NCBI GenBank assembly: GCA_963793465.1
Contig: CAWCAJ010000002.1
Span: forward strand, 219,327 to 283,326
Reading direction: 5' to 3'
Source: CAJQPP01 sp963793465
Lineage (GTDB): Bacteria > Planctomycetota > Planctomycetia > Pirellulales > Pirellulaceae
DNA: 64,000 bases
Within the stretch, counting starts at the first letter, position 1. Each line of letters starts with the position of its first letter. The notes under the pieces are model-generated. The model did not search any database and was not told the DNA's origin. It saw only the letters and a list, made by a program, of their open reading frames with translations. A program made the translations under genes and the position numbers. Positions 17,739 through 25,381 of this stretch are shown piece after piece.

Positions 17739-19169
17739 TTATCCGACGGAACCTTCCATCTGCAACTGAATCAGGCGGTTCAATTCGACGGCGTACTCCA
17801 TGGGCAATTCCTTGACCAGGGGCTCAATGAATCCGTTGACGATCATGGTGCTGGCCTCGGCCTCGGAAAGCCCACGGCTCATCAGGTAGAACAGTTGTTC
17901 TTCTCCGATGCGGGACACGCTGGCCTCGTGGCCGACCGAAACGTCCTGTTCCATGATTTCAATGTAAGGGTAAGTGTCGCTGCGACTCTCCGGATCCAGG
18001 ATCAAGGCATCGCAGACCACGTTACAGCGTGAATTGACGGCACCTTTCTCAACCCGAGCCAGCCCGCGGTAGCTGCTGCGACCTCCGTTTTTGGAGATGG
18101 ACTTGGAGATGATCTGGCCGGTGGTATTGGGGGCCGCGTGCACCAGCTTGGCGCCCGCATCCTGGTGCTGACCCTTGCCCGAAAACGCGATGGAAAGAAT
18201 CTCGCCCCGGGCTCCGGGTTCCATCATGTGCACGGCCGGGTATTTCATGGTCAACTGGCTGCCCAGGTTGCCGTCCACCCACTCCATTACCGCGTCCTGA
18301 TAGGCCATAGCTCGCTTGGTTACCAGGTTATAGATGTTGTTGGCCCAATTCTGGATGGTTGTATACCGGCAGCGGCCCCCTTTCTTGACCAGCACCTCCA
18401 CCACGGCCGAATGCAGGGACTCGCTGGTATACATGGGTGCCGTACAACCTTCCACGTAATGCACCTGGGCCCCTTCATCGACAATGATCAGCGTGCGTTC
18501 AAACTGACCCATATTCTCTTCGTTGATGCGGAAATAGGCCTGCAGGGGAAATTCGATCTTCACGCCCTTGGGCACGTAGATGAAGGAGCCACCGGACCAA
18601 ACGGCGGAATTCAAAGCCGCGAACTTGTTGTCATGCGTGGGGATGATCGTACCGAAGTACTGTCGCAACAGGTCCGAGTGTTCCCGCACAGCCGTATCGG
18701 TATCCGTGAAGATGACCCCCTTGTTGGCCAGGTCTTCCTGCAACGAGCCATACACGACTTCGCTTTCGAACTGGGCTTTGACGCCCGCCAGGTACTTTCG
18801 CTCGGCTTCGGGAATCCCCAGTTTTTCAAAGGTATCCTTGATCTCCTGAGGCACATCATCCCAGGTGCGACCCTGCTTATTGGTTGGTTTCAGGTAGTAG
18901 TAGATGTCCTGAAAGTCCAGGCTGATGTCCCCCCCCCAGGTCGGCATGGGCTTGGCTTCAAATACTTGCAACGCGTCCAGACGGAACTTCCGCATCCACT
19001 CCGGCTCGTTCTTCATGTCCGAAATCTGATTCACGATCTCGGCGTCCAGACCCTTGCGAGCCTTGAATACCGCGGTGGACTCGGTGCGAAAATTGTACTT
19101 GTTGATCTCGGTCTGTTTGAGTTCTTCGCTTTCGGAGAGCTCATTGGAGATGTTCAGATCAGTTGCCAT
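17739..19169 (-). CDS. sufB: Fe-S cluster assembly protein SufB
   Basis: The 476-residue protein matches SufB over its full length. Landmarks are 'FYYLKPTNK' near the N-terminal third, 'VWSGGSFIYVPKGVKIEFPL', 'LIIVDEGAQVHYVEGCTAP', 'HSAVVEVLVKKGGRCRYTT', 'WVDGNLGSQLTMKYPAV', and the C-terminal 'SRIGEEQLFYLMSRGLSEAE'. The segment 'NVVCDALILDPESRSDTYPY' carries the C-terminal Cys seen in the Gram-positive-like SufB type. SufB is the subunit that receives sulfur and hosts the nascent cluster. It is 60 bp downstream of sufC. Confidence 0.96.
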   Translation of the reverse strand: MATDLNISNELSESEELKQTEINKYNFRTESTAVFKARKGLDAEIVNQISDMKNEPEWMRKFRLDALQVFEAKPMPTWGGDISLDFQDIYYYLKPTNKQGRTWDDVPQEIKDTFEKLGIPEAERKYLAGVKAQFESEVVYGSLQEDLANKGVIFTDTDTAVREHSDLLRQYFGTIIPTHDNKFAALNSAVWSGGSFIYVPKGVKIEFPLQAYFRINEENMGQFERTLIIVDEGAQVHYVEGCTAPMYTSESLHSAVVEVLVKKGGRCRYTTIQNWANNIYNLVTKRAMAYQDAVMEWVDGNLGSQLTMKYPAVHMMEPGARGEILSIAFSGKGQHQDAGAKLVHAAPNTTGQIISKSISKNGGRSSYRGLARVEKGAVNSRCNVVCDALILDPESRSDTYPYIEIMEQDVSVGHEASVSRIGEEQLFYLMSRGLSEAEASTMIVNGFIEPLVKELPMEYAVELNRLIQLQMEGSVG

Positions 19170-19229
19170 GAATAGCCTCAGATGGTTTCCGGTGTCGGTG
19201 ATGAATGATCGGTATACCTGCCAGCTCCG

Positions 19230-20042
19230 CTAGACCGCGGAAGGTTCCTCGACGGCATCATTGATGGCAGCCGCCTCGGGGTATTGTTGTCGAATACGCT
19301 CGTAGCCTTTTTCGTGCAGTTCATCGGCCAGCTCCTTGCCGCCGGTCTCCACGATCTTGCCGCCCAGAATCACGTGCGTGAAATCGGGCGTGTTGTAATG
19401 CAGCAGCTTGTCGTGGTGCGTGATGATCAACAGGCCCATCTTGCCATGGCCGATCTCGGCAATCGACTGACTGGCCAGTCGCACCGCGTCCGCATCCAGA
19501 CCGGAATCGGTTTCGTCCAGAATCGCGAAGTGAGGCTGCAACATGGCCAGCTGCAGAATCTCGGCTCGCTTCATTTCACCACCCGAGAAACCGTCGTTGA
19601 CATAGCGGCGGGCAAACTCGGGATCCATCTGCAACTGATCCATTTTCTCGCGGATCTCCTTGCGAAATTCCCGCATCGGAATCAAGTCCTCGCCTTCCTT
19701 GCGTTCCGGATTGCGGACGTTGGTGGTGGCGTGCCGCAGAAAGTCGGCCATTTTGACACCGGGTACCGCAACCGGGCGTTGAAACGCCATGAAGATACCA
19801 GCCCGCGCTCGTTCGTCAGCCTCCATCTCCAGAATGCTTTCGCCATTCAGCAAAATGTCGCCGCTGGTGACCTCGTAATTGGGATGTCCCATCACCACCA
19901 GGCCCAAAGTGCTTTTTCCAGATCCATTGGGGCCCATCAAGGCATGGGTTTCCCCTTTCTTGATCTCCAGATTCACGCCGCGCAAAATCGGCTTGCCCTC
20001 AATTTCGACGTGCAGGTTTTTGATGGTGAGTGTGTCAGTCAT
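19230..20042 (-). CDS. sufC: Fe-S cluster assembly ATPase SufC
   Basis: SufC is the ABC-type ATPase of the SufBC2D complex. The 270-residue protein has a Walker A 'GPNGSGKS' (37-44), the Q-loop 'MAFQRP' (85-90), the signature 'FSGGEMKRAEI' (152-162), the Walker B 'ILDETDSGLD' (174-183) and the switch His in 'LLIITHHDKLL'. The 'DETDSGLDADA' form is characteristic of SufC rather than transport ATPases. The start at 20042 follows a GGAAAG-like element. The gene comes first after sufR; the C-B-D order differs from the common B-C-D. Confidence 0.96.
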   Translation of the reverse strand: MTDTLTIKNLHVEIEGKPILRGVNLEIKKGETHALMGPNGSGKSTLGLVVMGHPNYEVTSGDILLNGESILEMEADERARAGIFMAFQRPVAVPGVKMADFLRHATTNVRNPERKEGEDLIPMREFRKEIREKMDQLQMDPEFARRYVNDGFSGGEMKRAEILQLAMLQPHFAILDETDSGLDADAVRLASQSIAEIGHGKMGLLIITHHDKLLHYNTPDFTHVILGGKIVETGGKELADELHEKGYERIRQQYPEAAAINDAVEEPSAV

Positions 20043-20170
20043 GCTTTCTTTCCGTACGACCTCGCGGGTCCTGGTTGGTTACAATGGTGTTAAATTTGAA
20101 ATAGGTGGTTGTGTTGGTTGAGGTATTCGATGGGAACTGCCGATTGGATGACAGTTTCACGAATCGCGTG

Positions 20171-20899
20171 TCAAATTGATGGTTCCCGGATGCGGGTGCC
20201 CGCAGCGGGTGCCAACTCGGTAGCCGGAGCCACTGGGCCCGGCAAATCGTTGAGCTCCACCTGGGTCTGCGCTGAAAACGTGCAACATTGGCCACCGCTG
20301 GAATCGCACCGGCAATGGCTCAAAGCCACCGGAGCATTCAACAGCTCGCCCACTAAACGCTGTTCCAGCTGACAAATCTCGTTGCCCGGATCCTTGAGCT
20401 TGGGGTAGGGGCAACCCACAATCCGCAACGCGGCCCGTCTGTCCCCGTTCTCCACCACAAACGGGATCTTCCGTTGGCGGAACAGGGCGGCAATCGCCTT
20501 CAACCGATCCGTTACCGTGGCTCCCGAAACCTGGTCCCGGTAACGTTCCACCAGCCGACCGAGCACACCGTCAATGACCGTCTGGCGTACCCGCGGGTCC
20601 TCGATGGCCAACACCTCGGACCACAATGCTTCGGCCAGATCCGCCAGATTATCACCCATGGCTCGCAGCCCCAGGGGAGTCAGCTGGTACAGATGCAGGG
20701 GACGACCCCGCTCCTGTTTCCACTCCACCCGCTCAATCAAACCCGCCGCCGTCAAACGCGATAAACGCTGGCGAATGGCCGTGGCTGTCACTTGCAGGTA
20801 ATCGCACAGTTGGGCGATCGAGGCGGAACCCTCGTGCCGGATGCGATCCAGCAGGTCTTGGTCCGTGTCGGAAAGTTGTCGGGACAGGTCGGAAGACAT
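20171..20899 (-). CDS. sufR: SufR-like Fe-S-sensing transcriptional regulator
   Basis: The 242-residue protein starts at ATG 20899 (MSSDLSRQLSDTDQDLLDRI). A winged-helix DNA-binding domain (about residues 10-75, 'ASIAQLCDYLQVTATAIRQR') is followed by a middle domain and a C-terminal cysteine set: 'CPYPKLKDPGNEIC' (C-x12-C) and then 'CRCDSSGGQCC'. Cyanobacterial SufR binds a [4Fe-4S] cluster with a C-x12-C start and represses suf; the first pair matches that spacing, while the later cysteines differ. Its position at the head of the suf cluster supports autoregulation. An upstream extension to 21058 lies across the promoter and is rejected. Confidence 0.87.
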   Translation of the reverse strand: MSSDLSRQLSDTDQDLLDRIRHEGSASIAQLCDYLQVTATAIRQRLSRLTAAGLIERVEWKQERGRPLHLYQLTPLGLRAMGDNLADLAEALWSEVLAIEDPRVRQTVIDGVLGRLVERYRDQVSGATVTDRLKAIAALFRQRKIPFVVENGDRRAALRIVGCPYPKLKDPGNEICQLEQRLVGELLNAPVALSHCRCDSSGGQCCTFSAQTQVELNDLPGPVAPATELAPAAGTRIREPSI

Positions 20900-20933
20900 A
20901 GCAGATGTCACTTGGAACAGATTCGTTTGCAGG

Positions 20934-20962
20934 ATGATATCCACTTTCGACACATTTGACAA
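20934..20962 (-). promoter_or_regulatory. Predicted sigma70-type promoter of the suf cluster
   Basis: On the minus strand, TTGTCA (20957-20962) and TATCAT (20934-20939) are separated by 17 bp, a close fit to the -35/-10 consensus, with a start site expected near 20927 and the sufR ATG at 20899. A 5-bp inverted repeat (cacat ... atgtg, 20951-20973) overlaps the -35 box and could be an operator; this is weak evidence. Confidence 0.6.
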
Positions 20963-21012
20963 TGAATTATGTGAAAAATATGGGCAAGGTGAAGCATTTC
21001 GCCGTAAACAAT

Positions 21013-21041
21013 TGACAATAAACGATTTGTTAACTAAAAAT
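21013..21041 (+). promoter_or_regulatory. Possible promoter of the AGCS symporter gene
   Basis: TTGACA (21013-21018) and TAAAAA (21036-21041) are 17 bp apart and point toward the symporter. The -10 match is 4 of 6. The TTGACAAT octamer also occurs at 20956-20963 across the suf promoter, so the two divergent units may share a regulator. Confidence 0.4.
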
Positions 21042-21134
21042 CGTGCTTCATTCTTCATCGTTTATCCGATTCTCCCTTCAATTGAGCAGGCGTGATGGCT
21101 GAGCAGATCCCGAGGACTGACGCGTTTCCGCGCG

Positions 21135-23036
21135 GTGGTTTTGTTAATTTTGTCGATCCTGATCGGGGTCTCGGCCTTGAATGTGACGCAGGGAGCATCC
21201 GCCAAGGCGATTCAGGAAACCGGGACGAACACATCCTCAGAGGAATCGGCCACCGACCCGCCAGCTCCGCCGGCAGCCGAGGGCATCGACAAAAAGATCG
21301 ATCGGGCCTTCAAGCCCATTTCTGACTGGTGGAACAACCTGATTGGAACTCCGGTTCCCATCCCCTTGGGTGGTACGGCCGCCGCCGAGTTCGACCTGGA
21401 TCAAAGCGGCAGCCTGACCGGTGACGAGTTGTCAAAATTCGCCATCGAAAACCAGCTGATTGCTGCGGACAAGGTGACCGACAAGGGACTCGAAAACCTG
21501 GCCGCTTCGGCCGGAGGCCAGCCGGGCGTCGCCAGCCTGGATTTATCGCAGGCCGATAGCCTGCGAATCGCCAACGTACCGATTGTGGTGATCATTCTGG
21601 TGCTGGGTGCCGGCTTCTTCACGATTTATTTCGGCTTCATCAACCTCCGCCTGATTCCTTTTGCGATCCGCGTCGTCAGTGGCAAATACGATCGCCTTGA
21701 AAAAGAAGGGGCCGAAGAAATCAAGAAGGTGGAGGTCAACCAGGTGGAAGGGGATCTGGTCGACACCATTCGAGACGAAGGTCATGGGGAAGTATCCCAT
21801 TTCCAGGCCCTGGCGACTGCGGTTTCCGGCACGGTGGGCCTGGGTAACATTTCCGGAGTGGCGGTGGCCATCGCCGTAGGGGGACCGGGCGCCACGTTCT
21901 GGATGATTGTGTGCGGCTTGTTGGGCATGTCTACCAAGTTCGTCGAGTGCACCCTGGGTGTCAAATACCGCGACATTGACCAAGCAGGCGTGGTGCATGG
22001 GGGACCCATGTACTATTTGCAGAAAGGGCTTGGCGAAATCGGATTAAAACCCATTGGCACGATCCTGGCGATCATCTTCGCCGTCCTCTGCATTGGCGCT
22101 TCGCTGGGAGGAGGCAACGCCTTTCAGGCCAATCAGGCGACCGCTCAAATCATGACCCTCCTGCAGCTCAAACAAAGTTACGCCGGCACACTGATTGGCG
22201 TGGTTATGGCCGTGCTGGTCGGCTTTGTGATTATCGGCGGTATCAAACGAATTGCTTCCATCACAGAGAAGATCGTCCCCTTGATGGCGGTGATCTATGT
22301 GGCTGCCGCTCTGATCATCATTGCCATGAACTTCACACGGGTGCCCACGGCAATCGGCCAGATCTTCAGTGGCGCCTTTACGCCGGCAGCCGGATTCGGC
22401 GGTTTGCTGGGAGTCTTGATCGTCGGATTCCAGCGGGCCGCATTTTCCAATGAGGCCGGTGCGGGTTCAGCCGCCATTGCCCACTCCGCCGTGAAAACAC
22501 GTTATCCAGCCTCCGAAGGCGTGGTCGCTTTGCTGGAACCCTTCATCGATACCGTCGTGATTTGCACCATGACCGCCATTGTGATCATCCTGTTCAATGT
22601 CCCCTCTGCCGGCCAGGACCCCATGTTCCCTTATGGGGACGTGGTTAACAAAGAGGTTTTGATCGAGGGCAATCGCGTGGGTGGCGTGGACCTGACCTCC
22701 ATGGCCTTCGACAGTGTGCTGCCCGGATTCAAGTACGTATTGACGATCGCCATCATTCTGTTTGCGTTTTCAACGATGATCTCCTGGTCTTACTACGGCC
22801 TGCAATCCTGGAAATTCCTGTTTGGCCGCAGTCAGGCCGCGGACCTGTCCTACAAATTGCTGTTCCTGACCTTCATCGTGATTGGAGCCGCCATTTCCCT
22901 GGGATCGGTGATCGATTTCTCGGATGCCATGATTCTGGCTCTGGTCTTCCCCAATATGCTGGGGTTGCTGCTCTTGTTCCCCAAGGTGCGTCAGGAGCTG
23001 AAACGCTACCTGGCCGTGACCCTGGATCGAGAATAG
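21135..23036 (+). CDS. AGCS-family amino acid:cation symporter with inserted EF-hand
   Basis: The protein is a sodium:alanine-type symporter of up to 633 residues. A signal-like leader is followed by an extra N-terminal extracytoplasmic segment in which residues 87-98 (DLDQSGSLTGDE) form a textbook EF-hand loop with D1, D3, S5, G6, L8, T9 and E12. The transporter core then begins at about residue 140 ('VPIVVIILVLGAGFFTIYF'). Family motifs follow: 'GTVGLGNISGVAVAIAVGGP', 'YFLQKG'-like 'MYYLQKGLGEIGL', and 'RAAFSNEAGAGSAAIAHSAV'. The GTG at 21135 is the first usable start after a stop at 21093; an arginine-rich stretch just upstream suggests that the true start may be slightly earlier. It probably imports alanine or glycine with Na+. 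Confidence 0.9.
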   Translation: MVLLILSILIGVSALNVTQGASAKAIQETGTNTSSEESATDPPAPPAAEGIDKKIDRAFKPISDWWNNLIGTPVPIPLGGTAAAEFDLDQSGSLTGDELSKFAIENQLIAADKVTDKGLENLAASAGGQPGVASLDLSQADSLRIANVPIVVIILVLGAGFFTIYFGFINLRLIPFAIRVVSGKYDRLEKEGAEEIKKVEVNQVEGDLVDTIRDEGHGEVSHFQALATAVSGTVGLGNISGVAVAIAVGGPGATFWMIVCGLLGMSTKFVECTLGVKYRDIDQAGVVHGGPMYYLQKGLGEIGLKPIGTILAIIFAVLCIGASLGGGNAFQANQATAQIMTLLQLKQSYAGTLIGVVMAVLVGFVIIGGIKRIASITEKIVPLMAVIYVAAALIIIAMNFTRVPTAIGQIFSGAFTPAAGFGGLLGVLIVGFQRAAFSNEAGAGSAAIAHSAVKTRYPASEGVVALLEPFIDTVVICTMTAIVIILFNVPSAGQDPMFPYGDVVNKEVLIEGNRVGGVDLTSMAFDSVLPGFKYVLTIAIILFAFSTMISWSYYGLQSWKFLFGRSQAADLSYKLLFLTFIVIGAAISLGSVIDFSDAMILALVFPNMLGLLLLFPKVRQELKRYLAVTLDRE

Positions 23037-23212
23037 ACCACAGTCCACAAAAAGCCGGATTTTTGGCGTTTGTCGGGCCAACGGCAGGCCCACTGGGGGT
23101 CTCAGAGGAACCGTCGCCAGAATCAGGAAAAACTGGAAAAATCTGCCAAGGACGGTCGGCCCCCCGCGAATAACCCCTGATAAGCGATGACCTTTTCAGG
23201 AGAACCCGGGCA

Positions 23213-23881
23213 ATGCGTTATCACGTTCCCTTCGCACACCGCCAACATCATTCACGCAACCTCGGCCCGGTTTATATCGGTTTTGATGAACCGGTTTCCA
23301 TTCAGAGACGCAAACGACCCTTCAACTGGTATGGCTTTACAGGCCTGCTGATGTCCTTGGTCAGCCCCTTCACGCTGTTTCTGATCGCACCCTTGGCCTT
23401 GCTTTTCAGCCTGTTGGGAATGCGCCGCGCACCCCGCGGGATGGCTTTGGTCGGCCTGATCCTGTCTTTGCTGGCGACCACCGTGTTGTCGATCGGTGTC
23501 TTCAATCTGCTGGATCAACACCAGCGGCAACGAAGTCGTCAACTCTTGGAGATCTCCCATATTCAGAATCGGCCCCAAATCGAAGCCACCCTGACAATCC
23601 TCGAATCGGTGCAGGACGAGCTACGTCAGTTTCGCAGCGAAAACGACAACCAGCTACCCAGTCTGGACGACGGCATGATGATGACGGTCCGCTATGACGA
23701 CGCCTGGGATCAACCACTGCGGTACGGCGTAACGGAAGCCGGCTGCATCATTCGCAGCAGCGGTCCGGACCAGGAGTTTGATACCGCCGACGATCTGACC
23801 GTCAAACTCGACGGCCAACCGATGTCCTTTGATCTGATCGAGACCGAACTGCATCCGGATTTTGATCTGGACCTGGAATAG
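23213..23881 (+). CDS. Membrane protein with DUF4190-like helices and pseudopilin-like C-terminus
   Basis: The 222-residue protein is preceded by an AGGAG motif. Residues about 38-105 contain two hydrophobic hairpins ('GLLMSLVSPFTLFLIAPLAL' and 'LFSLLGMRRAPRGMALVGLI') typical of small DUF4190-type membrane modules. After 'QRQRSRQLLEISHIQ' the C-terminal domain has 'YDDAWDQPLRYGVTEAGCII' and 'SSGPDQEFDTADDLTV', a pattern familiar from type II secretion pseudopilins (GspG), where it forms the calcium-binding C-terminal fold. The combination suggests an extracytoplasmic GspG-like domain attached to a membrane hairpin. Function is not known. Confidence 0.75.
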   Translation: MRYHVPFAHRQHHSRNLGPVYIGFDEPVSIQRRKRPFNWYGFTGLLMSLVSPFTLFLIAPLALLFSLLGMRRAPRGMALVGLILSLLATTVLSIGVFNLLDQHQRQRSRQLLEISHIQNRPQIEATLTILESVQDELRQFRSENDNQLPSLDDGMMMTVRYDDAWDQPLRYGVTEAGCIIRSSGPDQEFDTADDLTVKLDGQPMSFDLIETELHPDFDLDLE

Positions 23882-24320
23882 GGTCCCCGCGAATCCGGCC
23901 ATTCCGTTCGCCGAGGTCTGGATCAAACGCACAGGCTCCAGGGAACGTGTCTGCGGCTTGGCGGATCTCGAAACGCCAGCCGCCGATCGCCGGATCGCGG
24001 CACCCACTGCCCCTGTCACCATCGGACCATTCCTTGCAATCGCCAACCCGCGTCAAACCCGCTGGTTGATTACCATTGCATCAACTGGCAAGACTTGCCG
24101 AATCCCTGTGGCAGGCAACGCGGGCAGGGTCTGCCTGAGAGTCGTGGCAGGCATAGTCGCTGTGATTTTCGCGGACCGGCTTTTTTTCATTGGCTTTGTC
24201 AGCTAAGGCCAACGCCCGGACGCCGAAAATTGCGATGAGTTCCCATGACTCGCTCTTTTCGTTACCCGGGTCTTTTCGTTACCCGGATTTCGTTTGTTTC
24301 TGGATTGGAGTTTCCCAGCC
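23882..24320. other. 439-bp intergenic region with 17-bp duplication
   Basis: No gene can be supported. The only notable element is a 17-bp tandem duplication at 24254-24287, just before the next gene. Confidence 0.4.
24254..24287. repeat. 17-bp tandem duplication
   Basis: tcttttcgttacccggg (24254-24270) is followed directly by tcttttcgttacccgga (24271-24287), 34 bp before the start of the exported protein gene at 24321. Confidence 0.95.
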
Positions 24321-24914
24321 ATGTTGCGTCTTACGGTTTTATTGACTTTGGTCGTTGCCACCTTCGCATCCACCTCGGACTTGCAGGCCCAGAGAAGGGC
24401 ACCCTTTCGCAACATGATGCGTTCGTTGGGGCATGGCTGGAGCAGCGGCTACCACTGGAAAACGCCTGGCCACGACAGCAGCTATTATTCGCCGTGGTCG
24501 GACGCCAACGTGTGGCAGGGGGAACGTCAGATGATGGATGCGGATCACGCAGCACCTCAGGCCATGCCGACGCAATCGGCTCCCCTCGACGAAGACAACT
24601 CCGCCTATCACATGCTGTTCCCGGGGACCGCTGCCGGTCAACGACAGGTGATCGCAAACCCCCATTTTCAGCCCCACCGCTCCTCGCGAAACCGGACCAC
24701 GAATCCGCCCGGAGATGTGGAGCGGATGAATCAGTATTTGAACCAGCACTTGAAGCCCTACCTGCCACGCACGATCGAGCCCGCGGCTGTGGAGATCGAT
24801 CACGGGGGTGACTTCCGGATCACGCCCGATTCCAATCCAGGAAATCAGACCGGTTCACAAGCCCATTCACCCCAGAACGACATTCCCTTCCGCCGCACCA
24901 CTCCTCGCAAGTAG
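24321..24914 (+). CDS. Exported protein of unknown function
   Basis: The 197-residue protein from ATG 24321 has a clean signal peptide (MLRLTVLLTLVVATFASTSDLQAQ). The mature part is polar and low in complexity, rich in His, Gln, Asn and Pro ('WSSGYHWKTPGHDSSYYSPW', 'ERMNQYLNQHLKPYLPRTIE'), with no recognisable domain. It looks largely disordered and is probably periplasmic or secreted. A longer frame to 24294 adds nine residues before the leader. No partner is evident. Confidence 0.65.
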   Translation: MLRLTVLLTLVVATFASTSDLQAQRRAPFRNMMRSLGHGWSSGYHWKTPGHDSSYYSPWSDANVWQGERQMMDADHAAPQAMPTQSAPLDEDNSAYHMLFPGTAAGQRQVIANPHFQPHRSSRNRTTNPPGDVERMNQYLNQHLKPYLPRTIEPAAVEIDHGGDFRITPDSNPGNQTGSQAHSPQNDIPFRRTTPRK

Positions 24915-25106
24915 TGCAATGGTTATCTGATTGGACCGCTCGGCTCGCCAGCTCGCATGTCCACGGGTGCGTGGGGGAACCTGGTCTTATTGCACGGAAC
25001 TCCGGGGCGTTGCCCCTTGACGCCCTTTTGATCCGCATTCCCGCAACGGCTTCCTGTCCGGGGATCCGACGCCACAAACGGGCGGGGAAATAGGTCCAAC
25101 CCCGTC

Positions 25107-25134
25107 CTGGCAACTCCGTTCTGGCAACTCCGTT
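25107..25134. repeat. 14-bp tandem duplication
   Basis: ctggcaactccgtt occurs twice in direct succession (25107-25120, 25121-25134). Confidence 0.95.
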
Positions 25135-25195
25135 CAACGAACGCCTTGCTTGCCCTCCGCTCCAGGAACCCCGGTCGGGTCTGCTATCACTCGGC

Positions 25196-25225
25196 AGCTG
25201 GTGGCATTGGAGCTGGTGGCATTTG
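25196..25225. repeat. 15-bp tandem duplication
   Basis: agctggtggcattgg (25196-25210) is followed by agctggtggcatttg (25211-25225), one mismatch. Confidence 0.9.
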
Positions 25226-25381
25226 TCTTGAGTCGCACCGCCCCCGCGGCTTATACTCGCCGGGCTTGAACGATCAACCGCCGGCGGCCACTGCGGCACG
25301 CCACCCGACCCGAACCCGGCCTCATGGATGAGCCATGCGCGGGAAATCGAAAAAACACCGCAAGGTTTAAGGAGAAACCCC

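Larger units (their letters stand above)
24915..25381. other. 467-bp intergenic region with two short duplications
   Basis: No coding similarity is seen. It contains a 14-bp duplication (25107-25134) and a 15-bp duplication (25196-25225). The last bases carry a strong AAGGAG ribosome-binding site for the foldase gene. Confidence 0.45.

Noticed and set aside
20900..21058. N-terminal extension of the SufR-like protein
   Set aside because: The added residues have no similarity, and the stretch contains the predicted promoter of the cluster.
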